Shown here: in pieces, positions 1 to 10,375 of the stretch
Layout of the letters: each line of letters starts with the position of its first letter
Numbering within the stretch: position 1 is the stretch's first letter
Source: Alloprevotella sp. Lung230
GTDB taxonomy: Bacteria; Bacteroidota; Bacteroidia; Bacteroidales; Bacteroidaceae
Direction of reading: 5' to 3'
NCBI RefSeq assembly: GCF_014385435.1
Contig: NZ_JACSUD010000001.1
Span: 124,001-188,000 of the forward strand
Length of the DNA stretch: 64,000 nucleotides
Notes under the pieces: model-generated
Database searches by the model: none
The model's input: only the letters and a program-made list of their open reading frames with translations
Told to the model about the DNA's origin: nothing
Made by a program: the position numbers and the translations under genes

Positions 1-155
1 CTTTCCAAACGATAGTTTTCCACTTCAGAGAGCAGAATGGGTTGGTCGCCGACCACCCAAATCACCTCATCGACGATATTTTTGGGTTGGCCTTGGGCAA
101 AAGCCGTTGCTATGGCCGACAGGCAGATGAAAAAGAAAGAAAAACGTTGTAACAT
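1..155 (-). CDS. SurA-like periplasmic peptidyl-prolyl isomerase, N-terminus only
   Basis: The first 51 codons of a minus-strand gene that runs off the left edge of the window. Translation from ATG at 155 gives a signal peptide (MLQRFSFFFICLSAIATAFA, then Q) followed by an N-terminal segment with VDEVIWVVGDQPILLSEVEN, the opening pattern of SurA-type chaperone/isomerases that fold outer-membrane proteins in the periplasm. The start is 11 bp after the stop of the preceding isomerase gene, so the two are probably cotranscribed behind guaB. No catalytic domain is visible because the gene is cut, so SurA is assigned from the N-terminal segment and context only. Confidence 0.7.
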   Translation of the reverse strand, partial: MLQRFSFFFICLSAIATAFAQGQPKNIVDEVIWVVGDQPILLSEVENYRLE

Positions 156-166
156 CGTTTACGGTG

Positions 167-1603
167 TTATTTGTGATTATTGACGGTCTTCAAGACCTCT
201 TCGTTGACTTTGAAGGAATAGTGCTTTCGGAGCTGGGCCACCCACTCGTCTTCCAACTTCTGCTGATAGTCGGCCACGACTTGGCTTTTCACGTCTTCAT
301 AACTCATCGGACGTTTCAGCAGACTACCGGCCACTGCGGTGATGGGGCGCTGGGCAGAAAGCGATTTGACTTGAGCATTCTTATCGCCAAAAACAAAATA
401 GTCGATGGTACTGTTTTCTCCACGCTCCACGAGATAAGGGCCTTTGGCTTCAACTGGGATGGGGTTGCCGTCAAAATTTTGTTTGAGAGAAGCTTGGAGT
501 TCATCTCCAGAAGCGAGTGAGCGTTGCAAGAGTTTTTGGGCTTTCTTGGCGGTGTTCACATCCGTGGCACCGATGATATAGCCCTTGAAGCGAGGTTGCT
601 TCCAAACATATTTCTTTTTGTTGGCCTTGAACGTATGCGCCAAACCGGCGACATCCTTCTCGGCACGATCCCAAACGGTTTGCTTCACCACTTCGTAGAG
701 CAGCAGTCCATCGTGGTACTCTTGTACGAGGTATTTCAAATCAGGATTGGTCACCAGCATCGCTTGAAAAGTGCTGTCCAGCACGGCTTCGCGCGTTCGC
801 CCCGTCGCCATCAGTTTCTCCAGCGTACGGTTGGCCGAAACCTCCTCTATACCCTGCCGTTTGAGCGATGCAAGGATGGTGGGATAGAGGGTTTCATAAC
901 TGTCAAGCGGCTTTCGGCTTTTCAACCAGGCAATGTGGTAGCCGGCCGGCGAGAGGAAGGGGCGCGTCATCTGCCCGGGTTGCAAAGCGTAGACTTGGTC
1001 CTCAAATTCCTTATAGGTCATTCCTTTTGCAATCGTAGGGAGTTCTCCCCCTTTGAGTGCTGTTCCGGGATCTTGGCTCACCTTCCGTGCCATTTCGGCA
1101 AAATCAGCTCCCTGCACCAAGGCTTGGTAGATGCTGTCGGCACGCTGTGCCGCGCGTTGCAGTTCTGCATCTGTCGCCTTTTGAGGGACAGCGAGCAAGA
1201 TGTGTGACACGGTGAGCAAGTCAGCGCCATCGACTCTTTTCACATAATCATCATACAATCGACGCGCCACCGAGTCGATAAATACTTGGTCAAGCAGGCC
1301 GGCATTGAGTTGCAGGTCACGATAAGTGCTGAACTCCTGTCGGAAAGACGCCAGCGTGTCCATACGCAGCGCCTCGGCAGCAGCAACTTTGAGTTTGTAG
1401 TTGATAAACATATCCAGGTATTCCTTGATGGTCTTTTTCTCGACCGCTCCTTCAATACCATTGTTTTTGTTGTAGGCGTACTCAAATTCGCCTCGCGTCA
1501 CGGGCTTTCCGTTGATGGTCAGCAGAATGGGATTGTCCTTCGTTTGAGCCATTCCGCTCAATGCACCCAGCAGTAATAGGACTCCAAAAAGAAAACGCTT
1601 CAT
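167..1603 (-). CDS. Secreted peptidyl-prolyl cis-trans isomerase (PpiC/parvulin type)
   Basis: A 478-aa protein with a signal peptide (residues 1-19, ending GMAQ) and a parvulin rotamase domain at about residues 128-235, seen in the run LTVSHILLAV, then GGELPTIAKGMTYKEFED and SPAGYHIAWLKSRKPL. The flanking N-terminal helical region (about 30-125) and a long C-terminal region (about 240-478) are typical of SurA/PpiD-like periplasmic folding factors. It lies between guaB (117 bp upstream, with a hairpin in the gap) and a second SurA-like gene 11 bp downstream. Family knowledge suggests help with outer-membrane protein folding; the client proteins are not shown by the sequence. Confidence 0.85.
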   Translation of the reverse strand: MKRFLFGVLLLLGALSGMAQTKDNPILLTINGKPVTRGEFEYAYNKNNGIEGAVEKKTIKEYLDMFINYKLKVAAAEALRMDTLASFRQEFSTYRDLQLNAGLLDQVFIDSVARRLYDDYVKRVDGADLLTVSHILLAVPQKATDAELQRAAQRADSIYQALVQGADFAEMARKVSQDPGTALKGGELPTIAKGMTYKEFEDQVYALQPGQMTRPFLSPAGYHIAWLKSRKPLDSYETLYPTILASLKRQGIEEVSANRTLEKLMATGRTREAVLDSTFQAMLVTNPDLKYLVQEYHDGLLLYEVVKQTVWDRAEKDVAGLAHTFKANKKKYVWKQPRFKGYIIGATDVNTAKKAQKLLQRSLASGDELQASLKQNFDGNPIPVEAKGPYLVERGENSTIDYFVFGDKNAQVKSLSAQRPITAVAGSLLKRPMSYEDVKSQVVADYQQKLEDEWVAQLRKHYSFKVNEEVLKTVNNHK

Positions 1604-1662
1604 TGATTTTATTTTTTCTGTTTTAGGAAGATTTATACAACCTTCTTTATAATGCGGTGAAA

Positions 1663-1693
1663 GGTCTCCGAAGCTGTGGAGGCTTCGAAGACC
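1663..1693 (-). terminator. Hairpin downstream of guaB (possible terminator/attenuator)
   Basis: An inverted repeat with arms 1663-1674 and 1682-1693, a loop of 7 and one mismatch in the stem. It sits between the guaB stop and the isomerase start. No strong T-tract follows on the minus strand, so it may be only a partial terminator or an RNA-end stabiliser. Confidence 0.4.
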
Positions 1694-1721
1694 CTTATTC
1701 GTCTTTTATTTCGACATGCAC

Positions 1722-3218
<1,497 letters not shown>

Positions 3219-3229
3219 TTAATTGCGTG

Positions 3230-3237
3230 CAAATTTA
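3230..3237 (-). promoter_or_regulatory. Candidate guaB -7 box
   Basis: The minus strand reads TAAATTTG, matching the Bacteroidetes -7 consensus TAnnTTTG, 26 bp upstream of the guaB ATG. No TTTG is found at the expected -33 spacing. Confidence 0.4.
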
Positions 3238-3422
3238 CTCATTTCCTGGCAAACATGCGTCATCTCACGAGAAGATTTTTTGAAAATAATTGTTACCTTT
3301 TTGTTTATAAAATCAACTTCCTTGAGAATTCCTTGTCTTTTCAATATAGGGGTATCGCAACGCCCCTCAATAGTCCCTTTTGAAAAGGTACTTTTTCCGT
3401 GTGGTTGCCCTGTAAAAACAGC

Positions 3423-3463
3423 GACAAAGAGGAGGTGTCAAAAAAGAACACCTCCTCTTTGTC
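3423..3463 (-). terminator. Perfect 16-bp hairpin, terminator of the BspA-like gene
   Basis: Arms 3423-3438 and 3448-3463 are exact reverse complements, with a 9-nt A-rich loop. It lies 77 bp past the stop of the BspA-like gene; the minus strand then reads GCTGTTTTTACAG, giving a short T-tract. It could also block transcription from outside reaching guaB. Confidence 0.65.
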
Positions 3464-3540
3464 TTAGCAAAATTATTCTTATTGAGTAGTCATTTACGCT
3501 GAGCATTTCGTGAACAAACACCCATCACGAAAAGACCAAT

Positions 3541-5130
3541 TTATTTTTCAATACGCTTGATGACGCGGCCGTTGGAAAGTTTAATGATGTTGAGTCCCTT
3601 CGTAGGCGCACTGATTCTGATACCACTCGTGCTATAGCGGGCAACTTCTGTGGCCTCGCTCTCCAGCGAAGGAGTTTCAATACCGGTCACCGTATTCGCA
3701 AGCACTTCAAAATTGCTGCCCAAAACAGCGTTTCTCTTGCTGATGGCTTCCTTGTATGCCTCTACCACTTCAGTCGGAACATAGATTTTGAGTTTCACGG
3801 CTTTGGGGGTAAAGATATGTTTTTTCAATTCGGGTACACCAGTTCCGCCAAAATAAACGGCGGAGAGTTTCTTCGCATTTTGGAAAGCCAAAGCCTCGAT
3901 TCCGGAAACAGCTCCCTTAAAGTCAACGGTTTCCAATTCGACACAGTTGCTGAATGCAGATTTTCCAATCGACAGACCAGAGGCTAAACTCGTCAGTTGG
4001 GTAAGTCCGGAGAAAGCGAAGGCCGATTCACCGATATTGGTGAGTCCTTCGGGAATTTTGATGCTCTTCAGGTTCTTGGCATAAGCAAAAGCATGGTCTT
4101 CGATAGCGGCTACACCTTCGGGGAATTCAAACGAAGCTGTAGTACTACCAATAGGGTAGAGTTCGAGTGAAGTTTCATCGCCACTGTAGAGAACACCATT
4201 TTTAGCTGTGTAATCCTCATTGCCCTCTGCTACTTTGAAGGCCTTAACGGCAGCATTGAAAAAGGCCTTTTCTTCGATGGACTCCAAGGTTGCGGGGAAT
4301 TCGGAAAGAGTGCCTAAGGAGGTGCAGTTTTCAAAAGCTTGTTTACCGATTTTGGTCAGTTGTGCAGGAAAAGTCACTGAGGCCAACGAAGAGCAGTCAG
4401 CAAAAGCCGATGTGCCAATCTCTGTCACCGATTCGGGGAAAGTAATGGTAGCCAAAGCAGAGTTCTTGGCGAAGAGTTCTTTGGCGATGCTGGTAATAGC
4501 AATACCATCGGCAAAAACAACACTTCTCAGGCCTTCGCATCCTTTGAAAGCAGCCGTACCGAGTTCGGCAACGGTGGCAGGAATCGTGAGCGAAGAGAGT
4601 TTGCTGCATTGGTTGAAAGCATACTCTTTGACTGCAGTAGTTTGTTGAGGAATGGCACATTCAGCAAGTGCGGTACAACCCGACAAAGCATACTTTTCAA
4701 TACTCTTCGTTCCGGTGGGTAATTGCAGTTTGGTCAGCTTCGTGAGTCCGCTAAACATATAGGGAGCAACAACGTCGTTTTCTGTGGGTTTGTAATACAT
4801 CGGAGACATTCCGCGCTTAATAGCAAAGTAGTTGTCACCTCCTGCCACGATGTTGGCTTCAGAGAGGTCGAGTGAAGAGAGTTTACCTTCGGTGGTTGCA
4901 TTGGCCTCTTGTCCGCCTCCAGCCATCTTTCTCAGGAGCAGGATGTCGGTACCATTGATGGAACCCGAAATTTTCAGTTCGGTAACGTTGTAACGGTCGG
5001 CCTCAACGACCTTCTCAGAGAGTTTTCCGGCTTCGGTGGTTACCGTCAATGATTTCTGTGCATAAGCCATACTGCACAAGCAGGACAGCATCACTGCTGC
5101 CAGAGTTTTCTTGCATGTAAAAATGTTCAT
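3541..5130 (-). CDS. BspA-like leucine-rich repeat surface protein with type IX-like C-terminal tail
   Basis: A 529-aa secreted protein. A signal peptide (residues 1-24, ending MAYA) precedes a beta-rich N-terminal region and then at least ten LRR_5 (Treponema pallidum/BspA type) repeats between about residues 125 and 430, with the recurring pattern I-xx-xAFxxCxxLxxVxxPxxxTxIGxxAF. Residues about 455-529 form a C-terminal tail (TGIETPSLESEATEV, then ARYSTSGIRI and IIKLSNGRVIKRIEK) that resembles sorting domains of type IX-secreted Bacteroidetes proteins. Such proteins act as adhesins or host-interaction factors; the ligand is unknown. It follows the uptake locus at 5258-18669 by 127 bp and may be a separate unit. 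Confidence 0.8.
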   Translation of the reverse strand: MNIFTCKKTLAAVMLSCLCSMAYAQKSLTVTTEAGKLSEKVVEADRYNVTELKISGSINGTDILLLRKMAGGGQEANATTEGKLSSLDLSEANIVAGGDNYFAIKRGMSPMYYKPTENDVVAPYMFSGLTKLTKLQLPTGTKSIEKYALSGCTALAECAIPQQTTAVKEYAFNQCSKLSSLTIPATVAELGTAAFKGCEGLRSVVFADGIAITSIAKELFAKNSALATITFPESVTEIGTSAFADCSSLASVTFPAQLTKIGKQAFENCTSLGTLSEFPATLESIEEKAFFNAAVKAFKVAEGNEDYTAKNGVLYSGDETSLELYPIGSTTASFEFPEGVAAIEDHAFAYAKNLKSIKIPEGLTNIGESAFAFSGLTQLTSLASGLSIGKSAFSNCVELETVDFKGAVSGIEALAFQNAKKLSAVYFGGTGVPELKKHIFTPKAVKLKIYVPTEVVEAYKEAISKRNAVLGSNFEVLANTVTGIETPSLESEATEVARYSTSGIRISAPTKGLNIIKLSNGRVIKRIEK

Positions 5131-5257
5131 AAAGTCTTTTGTTTATTTGTGATTAGTAAAAAATGTTCTGTATTCGGAGTGAATGGAAACGTTTATCGTT
5201 GTGAACTTCACGACTCCTACGAAAATCAGCAAGTGATAATCTGGATTTTTTCACACC

Positions 5258-6175
5258 CTACTTCTTTTCGTAAGGGATAACGATTTTGAAACCTTTACCA
5301 CGCAACACGACGTTGTGTTCTCTCACTTCTTCCACCCACAATTTGTGAGTTCCCTCTTTCAAACCGCTGTTGGCAAACTCTTCAGGATAAAGCATGGAGA
5401 ATGACACATCGACTTGAGTGCCGGCAATGGGATTGACCACAGCAGGTGTTATTTTGAGCACCTTTCTGGAGGAGTAGGGACGTGTTCCATTGCAGAGCCA
5501 AACCCCTACGCCGGGACGCCGTACAGCCATCAGTGTGTTCATCTGTTCGTAAAGGCTGTGTGAGGTGGTACCGTAAATCCCGACACGCCCTGCCGCACCT
5601 TCACAGCGCACAATGACTTTTAGGGTTTTCTCCTTCTTGTCTTGCGAGATAATCCGTATCGTAGCCTCACCTTCATAGAAGGCTTGGATTTCTAAGATAT
5701 TGGTTTTGGCATTCCATTTTGCATTGATTACTTTGTCCGGATCTTCAATTTTTAAGTCGACGATGTCGCCACCGCCATTCAGACTCACAAACTTGCTTTC
5801 ATCACGAGGAAAAAGGCGGATTTCGGACTGGCTGATACTGAGTTCGGGAACGACCACATTGATGGCCACTCGCTTTTTGAAATCGCCCGAAATAATGGTG
5901 GCATAAGTGTTTCCCTCCCAAAGTCCGCTGATACGCAGGGTGTCTTTGCTGATGTTGACACCCGCGATTTTGGAATCGGCAACATTGACGGTGTATTTTC
6001 CGTTTCCTCCACTGAGAATGATGGTGCGGGTCGAGAGTTTGTTGATGGAAACCTCATTGAGGTCGTCAGCCCCTACGCGGATGTCTTTTAATCCCTGTCC
6101 GCTGTCGTCATCGCAAGCCACAAAGGAGATGCTGCTCATCAAGAGCAGTATGAAATAAAATAGTTGTTTCATCAT
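5258..6175 (-). CDS. Putative lipoprotein, last gene of the FecA/SusCD locus
   Basis: A 305-aa lipoprotein of unknown function. The ATG at 6175 is preferred because it is 4 bp after the upstream stop and gives MMKQLFYFILLLMSSISFVAC, a clear lipoprotein signal with Cys at about 21; a GTG at 6190 would overlap the upstream gene. The body is beta-rich with two Ig-like or Big-like stretches (about 25-115 and 115-200), each ending in KRVAINVVVP or EKTLKVIVRC, then a C-terminal domain (about 205-305). It is the last gene of the co-oriented series starting with the FecA-like receptor. A surface-exposed accessory role is inferred from location only. Confidence 0.65.
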   Translation of the reverse strand: MMKQLFYFILLLMSSISFVACDDDSGQGLKDIRVGADDLNEVSINKLSTRTIILSGGNGKYTVNVADSKIAGVNISKDTLRISGLWEGNTYATIISGDFKKRVAINVVVPELSISQSEIRLFPRDESKFVSLNGGGDIVDLKIEDPDKVINAKWNAKTNILEIQAFYEGEATIRIISQDKKEKTLKVIVRCEGAAGRVGIYGTTSHSLYEQMNTLMAVRRPGVGVWLCNGTRPYSSRKVLKITPAVVNPIAGTQVDVSFSMLYPEEFANSGLKEGTHKLWVEEVREHNVVLRGKGFKIVIPYEKK

Positions 6176-6179
6176 TTTT

Positions 6180-7343
6180 CTAATCCACATTCAGTTTGTA
6201 TTCTATATCCCATTTGCGTTCAGGAGTTTCGGTAATCTCAATTTGCAACAGGTGCTGACCTTTGCTTGCAAAAGTGATACTACCTTTAACGGGGGTGACG
6301 GGTGTTCCGTCTACCCGATAGGTAATTTGTGCATCGGGGTTGGCCAAATCATGATAGAAGAGGCGCAATGTACGCGGACAAGTTCCGACTTCACGCACGG
6401 TATATAAATAAGGAATACGCCCTTCTTCTTCAACCCCCATATTCATCCGCTGGGTTTGCTGTGTGACAGGGTCAGAAGGTTTCGATACTTCAGCATCCTT
6501 GACTGAACAGATGGTGAACTTATAGGATTTCCCGGGTTCCAGTCGCTCCACGGTGTAAGACGTTCCTTTTGTGGTAGCGATTAGTTCGCCATTCATTATG
6601 ATTTGGTAACTTACCTCTTCCTCGGCAATCGCATTCCACGAAAGTTCCATTTCACGTTGTTCCGGTTTGGCCACGAGGTTGGAAGGGGCTTCGAGAGCGA
6701 CCGATGGTTTTCCTTCTTTGGTTTGCACGAATGAAATGTCATCGATGAGGATGTAGCCATCAACTTCTGTCGACTCGTAATCAGGTTCGATATAGAGTCC
6801 TACACCGGCTTTGTTCACTCCGGAAGGGGCAGTAAAGGTGATTGTCTTCTTCTGCCACTGATCCGTAAATGTCTTTGCCTTGTCTTTCTCACGCGTTTCT
6901 TTCTTTATAGACTTCGTGCCCTTGTACCAGTCTACCGTGACAATGATATTCGGGTTCTTGGCCTTACCTTTATACCAGTAAGTCAAGCTGTATTCTCCAC
7001 CTGCTTGAATGTCGATGTGATAAGGGTTAAACTCAGCATCGCGCGAGAAGAAAGATCCTCCATTAGTGTACACTTTTATAGCGAACACGCCACTGTGAGC
7101 ATCCTTCGTTCTGGAATAAGACAGCGAAGAGTTGAAGTACCAATAAAGCGGCTTTTGATAAGGGTCGAAATAGTCAGGCCCTCTTTCTTCTTCCTCCTCA
7201 TCACTTTCGCCCGGTGAGGGTGGCGTTACTGCGGCATAGTCTTCAAATCCACCATTGAGAATCAATTCCTTCCCTAATTGTGCTTTGGCCACTAACGGGA
7301 GCGACAAGAGGAATAATAAAACGAGATAGATTCTATGTGTCAT
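6180..7343 (-). CDS. Secreted jelly-roll (CBM-like) and fibronectin type III protein
   Basis: A 387-aa secreted protein, signal peptide residues 1-21 (ending AKA). Residues about 24-210 look like a carbohydrate-binding-module-like jelly roll: it opens with ELILNGGFEDY, contains GGEYSLTYWYKG and DQWQKKTITFTAP, and closes with GYILIDDISF. This is followed by an FN3 domain (about 218-300: PSNLVAKPEQREMELSWNA to YKFTICSVKDAE) and a C-terminal region of about 85 aa. The start ATG is 15 bp after the DUF4856 gene. A ligand-binding surface accessory of the uptake locus is inferred; the ligand cannot be told. Confidence 0.65.
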   Translation of the reverse strand: MTHRIYLVLLFLLSLPLVAKAQLGKELILNGGFEDYAAVTPPSPGESDEEEEERGPDYFDPYQKPLYWYFNSSLSYSRTKDAHSGVFAIKVYTNGGSFFSRDAEFNPYHIDIQAGGEYSLTYWYKGKAKNPNIIVTVDWYKGTKSIKKETREKDKAKTFTDQWQKKTITFTAPSGVNKAGVGLYIEPDYESTEVDGYILIDDISFVQTKEGKPSVALEAPSNLVAKPEQREMELSWNAIAEEEVSYQIIMNGELIATTKGTSYTVERLEPGKSYKFTICSVKDAEVSKPSDPVTQQTQRMNMGVEEEGRIPYLYTVREVGTCPRTLRLFYHDLANPDAQITYRVDGTPVTPVKGSITFASKGQHLLQIEITETPERKWDIEYKLNVD

Positions 7344-7358
7344 TCTATGTGATATTTG

Positions 7359-8552
7359 TTAATTGGAGCGTTTGATATCGTCGAGTGTCAGGCCATAGTG
7401 CCGGCCGATGGCTGCTGCCACGTTTCTAAGAGAGCCTTCGGTTGTTTCTGCACCCAGCAGTCGCTGTTTGTCCCAAAGTCCGTTGCCGGCAGTGAGTTGC
7501 GCGATGTAGCGCGTCGCTTCCTCATAGGAAAGATGAGGCTTTCCAGAAGCCTGCAAGGTGAATTGCAAACCATAAACCGCACCGCAGCCCTTAGAAAGGA
7601 ACACCAAGGCATTGTTGATGTCTTCGTCTAAGTTGGCCAAAGTAATCTCACCGACGAGCAAACTCATGGCTCGCACGGCAGCGACTTTCGACAGTTCGGC
7701 TCTGATGAACAGTAATTGTTTCTGCACCTCATCGTAGCGAAATTCCGTAAGCGCTTGCCGGCCGAGTGCAAAAGCATTGTAGATTTTGATACGGCTTTCA
7801 CGAAGTACCGAAAGGCCGCTTGTTTGTATAAAGGGCAACCAGTACTGATAATAGCCATAAGCCAAGTCCCAGTGGTGTTCAAGTTGCGTGTAGTTTCGTC
7901 CGGGAAGGAGGCTTGTGCTTTCGTGCTCACGACGGAGTTGTACATCGTTATAAAGACTGTCGTTGAGGTGTACATTGAGGATTTTATCTAAATAAATTCC
8001 TCCCCAAACCACGCCATTGAACAACTCTGCTACAACAACCCCTTTCTCATTGGCAAAAGCGATATTAACATCCCCGATATGTGTACCAACATATCCTCCT
8101 TGACCGGGCTTTGCTCTTCGATTACGATAGGTTCCGGGGCTGGTCTGTGACAGTCCACTCAGCACACCCGTTGTCGTAAATATGTCTTCCACATCTTTCA
8201 GAATGCGTTCTCTATCGGCTTTGTGCAGCGAAGAGGCAGCCACTTCTTCCTTGGGCTTTAATCCAAATTCGCCGTTGGTAAAATAGTCCTGCACCTTTTC
8301 CATATTGGCAGGATACATAATCGTCGCGATTTTGAGATAACTGCTGTAAATATAGTCGAGAGGATCACGCAACAGACTGCACTCCAAATAGTCCACACTG
8401 CTACTGCCGTTGCGTTTGAACTGATAAGCCGGGTCGGGATACAGCGGTTGTCGATAAGCAGACTCTACCGTTTCGCCCTCCCATTGGTCGCACGAGAAAA
8501 ATGTCCCGCAAACCAAGAGCAGTGTGATATAAGTTGCAATGTACTTTTTCAT
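7359..8552 (-). CDS. DUF4856 family lipoprotein (imelysin-like)
   Basis: A 397-aa lipoprotein. ATG at 8552 is chosen because it yields MKKYIATYITLLLVCGTFFSC with a lipobox Cys; the longer open frame from 8585 adds a charged, non-signal leader. The sequence matches the DUF4856 pattern, including the signature LEHHWDLAYGYYQYWLP at about residues 225-241 and an all-helical C-terminal half. DUF4856 genes often accompany imelysin-like and TonB receptors in Bacteroidetes, so a role in iron or metal uptake is plausible, and the FecA-like receptor at the head of this locus agrees. A 143-bp gap separates it from the preceding gene, so an internal promoter is possible. Confidence 0.7.
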   Translation of the reverse strand: MKKYIATYITLLLVCGTFFSCDQWEGETVESAYRQPLYPDPAYQFKRNGSSSVDYLECSLLRDPLDYIYSSYLKIATIMYPANMEKVQDYFTNGEFGLKPKEEVAASSLHKADRERILKDVEDIFTTTGVLSGLSQTSPGTYRNRRAKPGQGGYVGTHIGDVNIAFANEKGVVVAELFNGVVWGGIYLDKILNVHLNDSLYNDVQLRREHESTSLLPGRNYTQLEHHWDLAYGYYQYWLPFIQTSGLSVLRESRIKIYNAFALGRQALTEFRYDEVQKQLLFIRAELSKVAAVRAMSLLVGEITLANLDEDINNALVFLSKGCGAVYGLQFTLQASGKPHLSYEEATRYIAQLTAGNGLWDKQRLLGAETTEGSLRNVAAAIGRHYGLTLDDIKRSN

Positions 8553-8695
8553 ATTTCTTATTTGTGGTGGGTTCGTCAAAACCACATTGACAGATTTTGA
8601 GATAAGACTTGCACGAAGACCTTTCCAAAACCGATCGTACAGAACCCTATGATCATCTGATGAAATTTCGTTGGGATTTTCACTCCCCCTCTACG

Positions 8696-9322
8696 CTAAG
8701 GCAGAATGATATAACCACAGAACGGAGCTTTGATTTTGTCAATACCTTCTTCGTTCTGATGTTCGTTCACACTGAGTGGTTTTACAATCGTAAATCCATC
8801 CTCAGAGATGGCTGAGATGGTGGCTTTTATCGAAGAGCCACGCGGCCCGACTCCATTCACACAAAGGTACATTGGATAGCCGGACTTGGCCGTGAACGTA
8901 ATGGTTTGTTCTTTACTGTTGGTGAGAAATACGTTGGCCGTTTCCTCATGGATATTGCTCGATATGACACGCAACTGCTTGTCGGGGGTAATGTAGCGAA
9001 CCGTGTAGCGAGAAGAAATATCGTCCTTGCCTACCAGTTGCCCCAAGATATCAACCTCGTTGAACGAACAGGTGAGCGTAACCTTATATTCTCTCACGTT
9101 CTCTGTAATCTCTACTCCCGGGTAAACATAATCGGATACGGGGGCATCGGGATCGCCCAACTGAACAATCTGGTCCTCGTAAGAAACCTTTGGCTTCTCG
9201 ATACCGGGAAAGGGGAATAACTTCTCATAGTCCTCTTCTACATACTCTTCGCTGCTGCGTGAGCAACTCATCGTAAGCAGAGTCAGCCCCATTAAAACGT
9301 AGTTTATTAAGTTGATCTTCAT
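8696..9322 (-). CDS. Putative lipoprotein of unknown function
   Basis: A 208-aa lipoprotein. The ATG at 9322 gives MKINLINYVLMGLTLLTMSC, with the lipobox Cys at residue 20; a start at 9361 would overlap the upstream DUF4302 gene and add a non-signal leader. An acidic linker (SEEYVEEDYEKLFPFPG) is followed by a beta-rich domain of about 160 aa. I do not recognise a family. Its place between DUF4302 and DUF4856 genes, with an 17-bp gap upstream, points to a surface or periplasmic accessory of the same uptake system. Confidence 0.6.
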   Translation of the reverse strand: MKINLINYVLMGLTLLTMSCSRSSEEYVEEDYEKLFPFPGIEKPKVSYEDQIVQLGDPDAPVSDYVYPGVEITENVREYKVTLTCSFNEVDILGQLVGKDDISSRYTVRYITPDKQLRVISSNIHEETANVFLTNSKEQTITFTAKSGYPMYLCVNGVGPRGSSIKATISAISEDGFTIVKPLSVNEHQNEEGIDKIKAPFCGYIILP

Positions 9323-9339
9323 TGTCTGTGGTTCTTTTA

Positions 9340-10371
9340 TCATTCTGTGGGGGCATCCCATATTTCGGCTCTCAGTCCGGTGAACTCTCCTTCAGGGTGC
9401 AGATGCTTGCTCACCAATCGAGTGGTGCGTAGCAGGGGATCATAGACTGAAACCAGTTCTGCAACGAAGCGGTCGCCCTCACGTTGAAAATCAAAAAACA
9501 TGGTTTTGCTGTCGTAACGCAAACCAGCTCTGAACGTAATGCCGTGTTCCGTCCCGGCATATCCGGAACCTAAACCCGTCATTTCCTTGGCAGGGTAGCC
9601 TGGAATCGGATTTTTCTTTTGAGTGAAAAGGAAAAGATAGTATTTCTTTTCTTTGATTTCCTTCAGCAAACCCTGATTGGTTTCTACATTTCGCTTGACA
9701 TAGATATCGCTCTGGAAATAGGTACGTCCGCCTTTACGGATGAGAAGCTGCGGATTAACCATTTGCTCAAAGAAGGTCCGATTGTCGTAGGCCTTCTGTG
9801 CAAACTCTGTCGTCTCTTCTGCACTTTTCAACTTGGTGAAGACGATATATTCGCGCGCCGGCTGTAGGTAATTCGCGGTGCGAAACACCAAATCACCGTC
9901 TTCATTCTTCCCCATATAAAGGAAGTCGGAAGATCCGGCAAAACGGTCGTTCACAAGATGGTGTATGTAATTATAAGTAGAGAAGCTTAATTGGGTAAAG
10001 CTGTTTCTTCCAATAACATATTCACTCTTCGCTGCTTCGGTCACCGTTTGTTCTGTGAAATCGGCACGCATCTCTACTGTATTGTCGGCCGCAAATTTCA
10101 TTGTGAAGCAATCGCCACCATAACCATAGCGTCCTCTGAATCCGTATTGTGAAATCAGCTCCGATGGATTAGAAAACAACAGCGAATCGGTCTTCGGGAA
10201 GTAGAGAACACGCCAACCATAAGGGGCGTTCACCAATTCATCTTTCAAACTGCTGATACTCTCGCTACTGCGTTGTGACGGAGATTTATCGAACACATCA
10301 TCGTTGGAAGAGCAGGCTGTGAACAATAAGGCTACCAAAAGCAGATAGCATTTCATATATCTGTTATTCAT
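9340..10371 (-). CDS. DUF4302 domain-containing lipoprotein
   Basis: A 343-aa lipoprotein with a signal ending LLFTACSS (Cys at about 20). A start at 10356 (MKCYLLLVALL) would also work and gives a cleaner signal. The DUF4302 hallmark near the N-terminus is visible, LVNAPYGWRVLYFPKTDSL, followed by a long beta-rich domain. DUF4302 genes are commonly found directly after Peptidase_Mx1 genes in SusC/SusD operons, which is exactly the arrangement here. The molecular function of DUF4302 is not known. The gene starts 4 bp after the upstream stop, so translation is likely coupled. Confidence 0.8.
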   Translation of the reverse strand: MNNRYMKCYLLLVALLFTACSSNDDVFDKSPSQRSSESISSLKDELVNAPYGWRVLYFPKTDSLLFSNPSELISQYGFRGRYGYGGDCFTMKFAADNTVEMRADFTEQTVTEAAKSEYVIGRNSFTQLSFSTYNYIHHLVNDRFAGSSDFLYMGKNEDGDLVFRTANYLQPAREYIVFTKLKSAEETTEFAQKAYDNRTFFEQMVNPQLLIRKGGRTYFQSDIYVKRNVETNQGLLKEIKEKKYYLFLFTQKKNPIPGYPAKEMTGLGSGYAGTEHGITFRAGLRYDSKTMFFDFQREGDRFVAELVSVYDPLLRTTRLVSKHLHPEGEFTGLRAEIWDAPTE

Positions 10372-10375
10372 CTTT

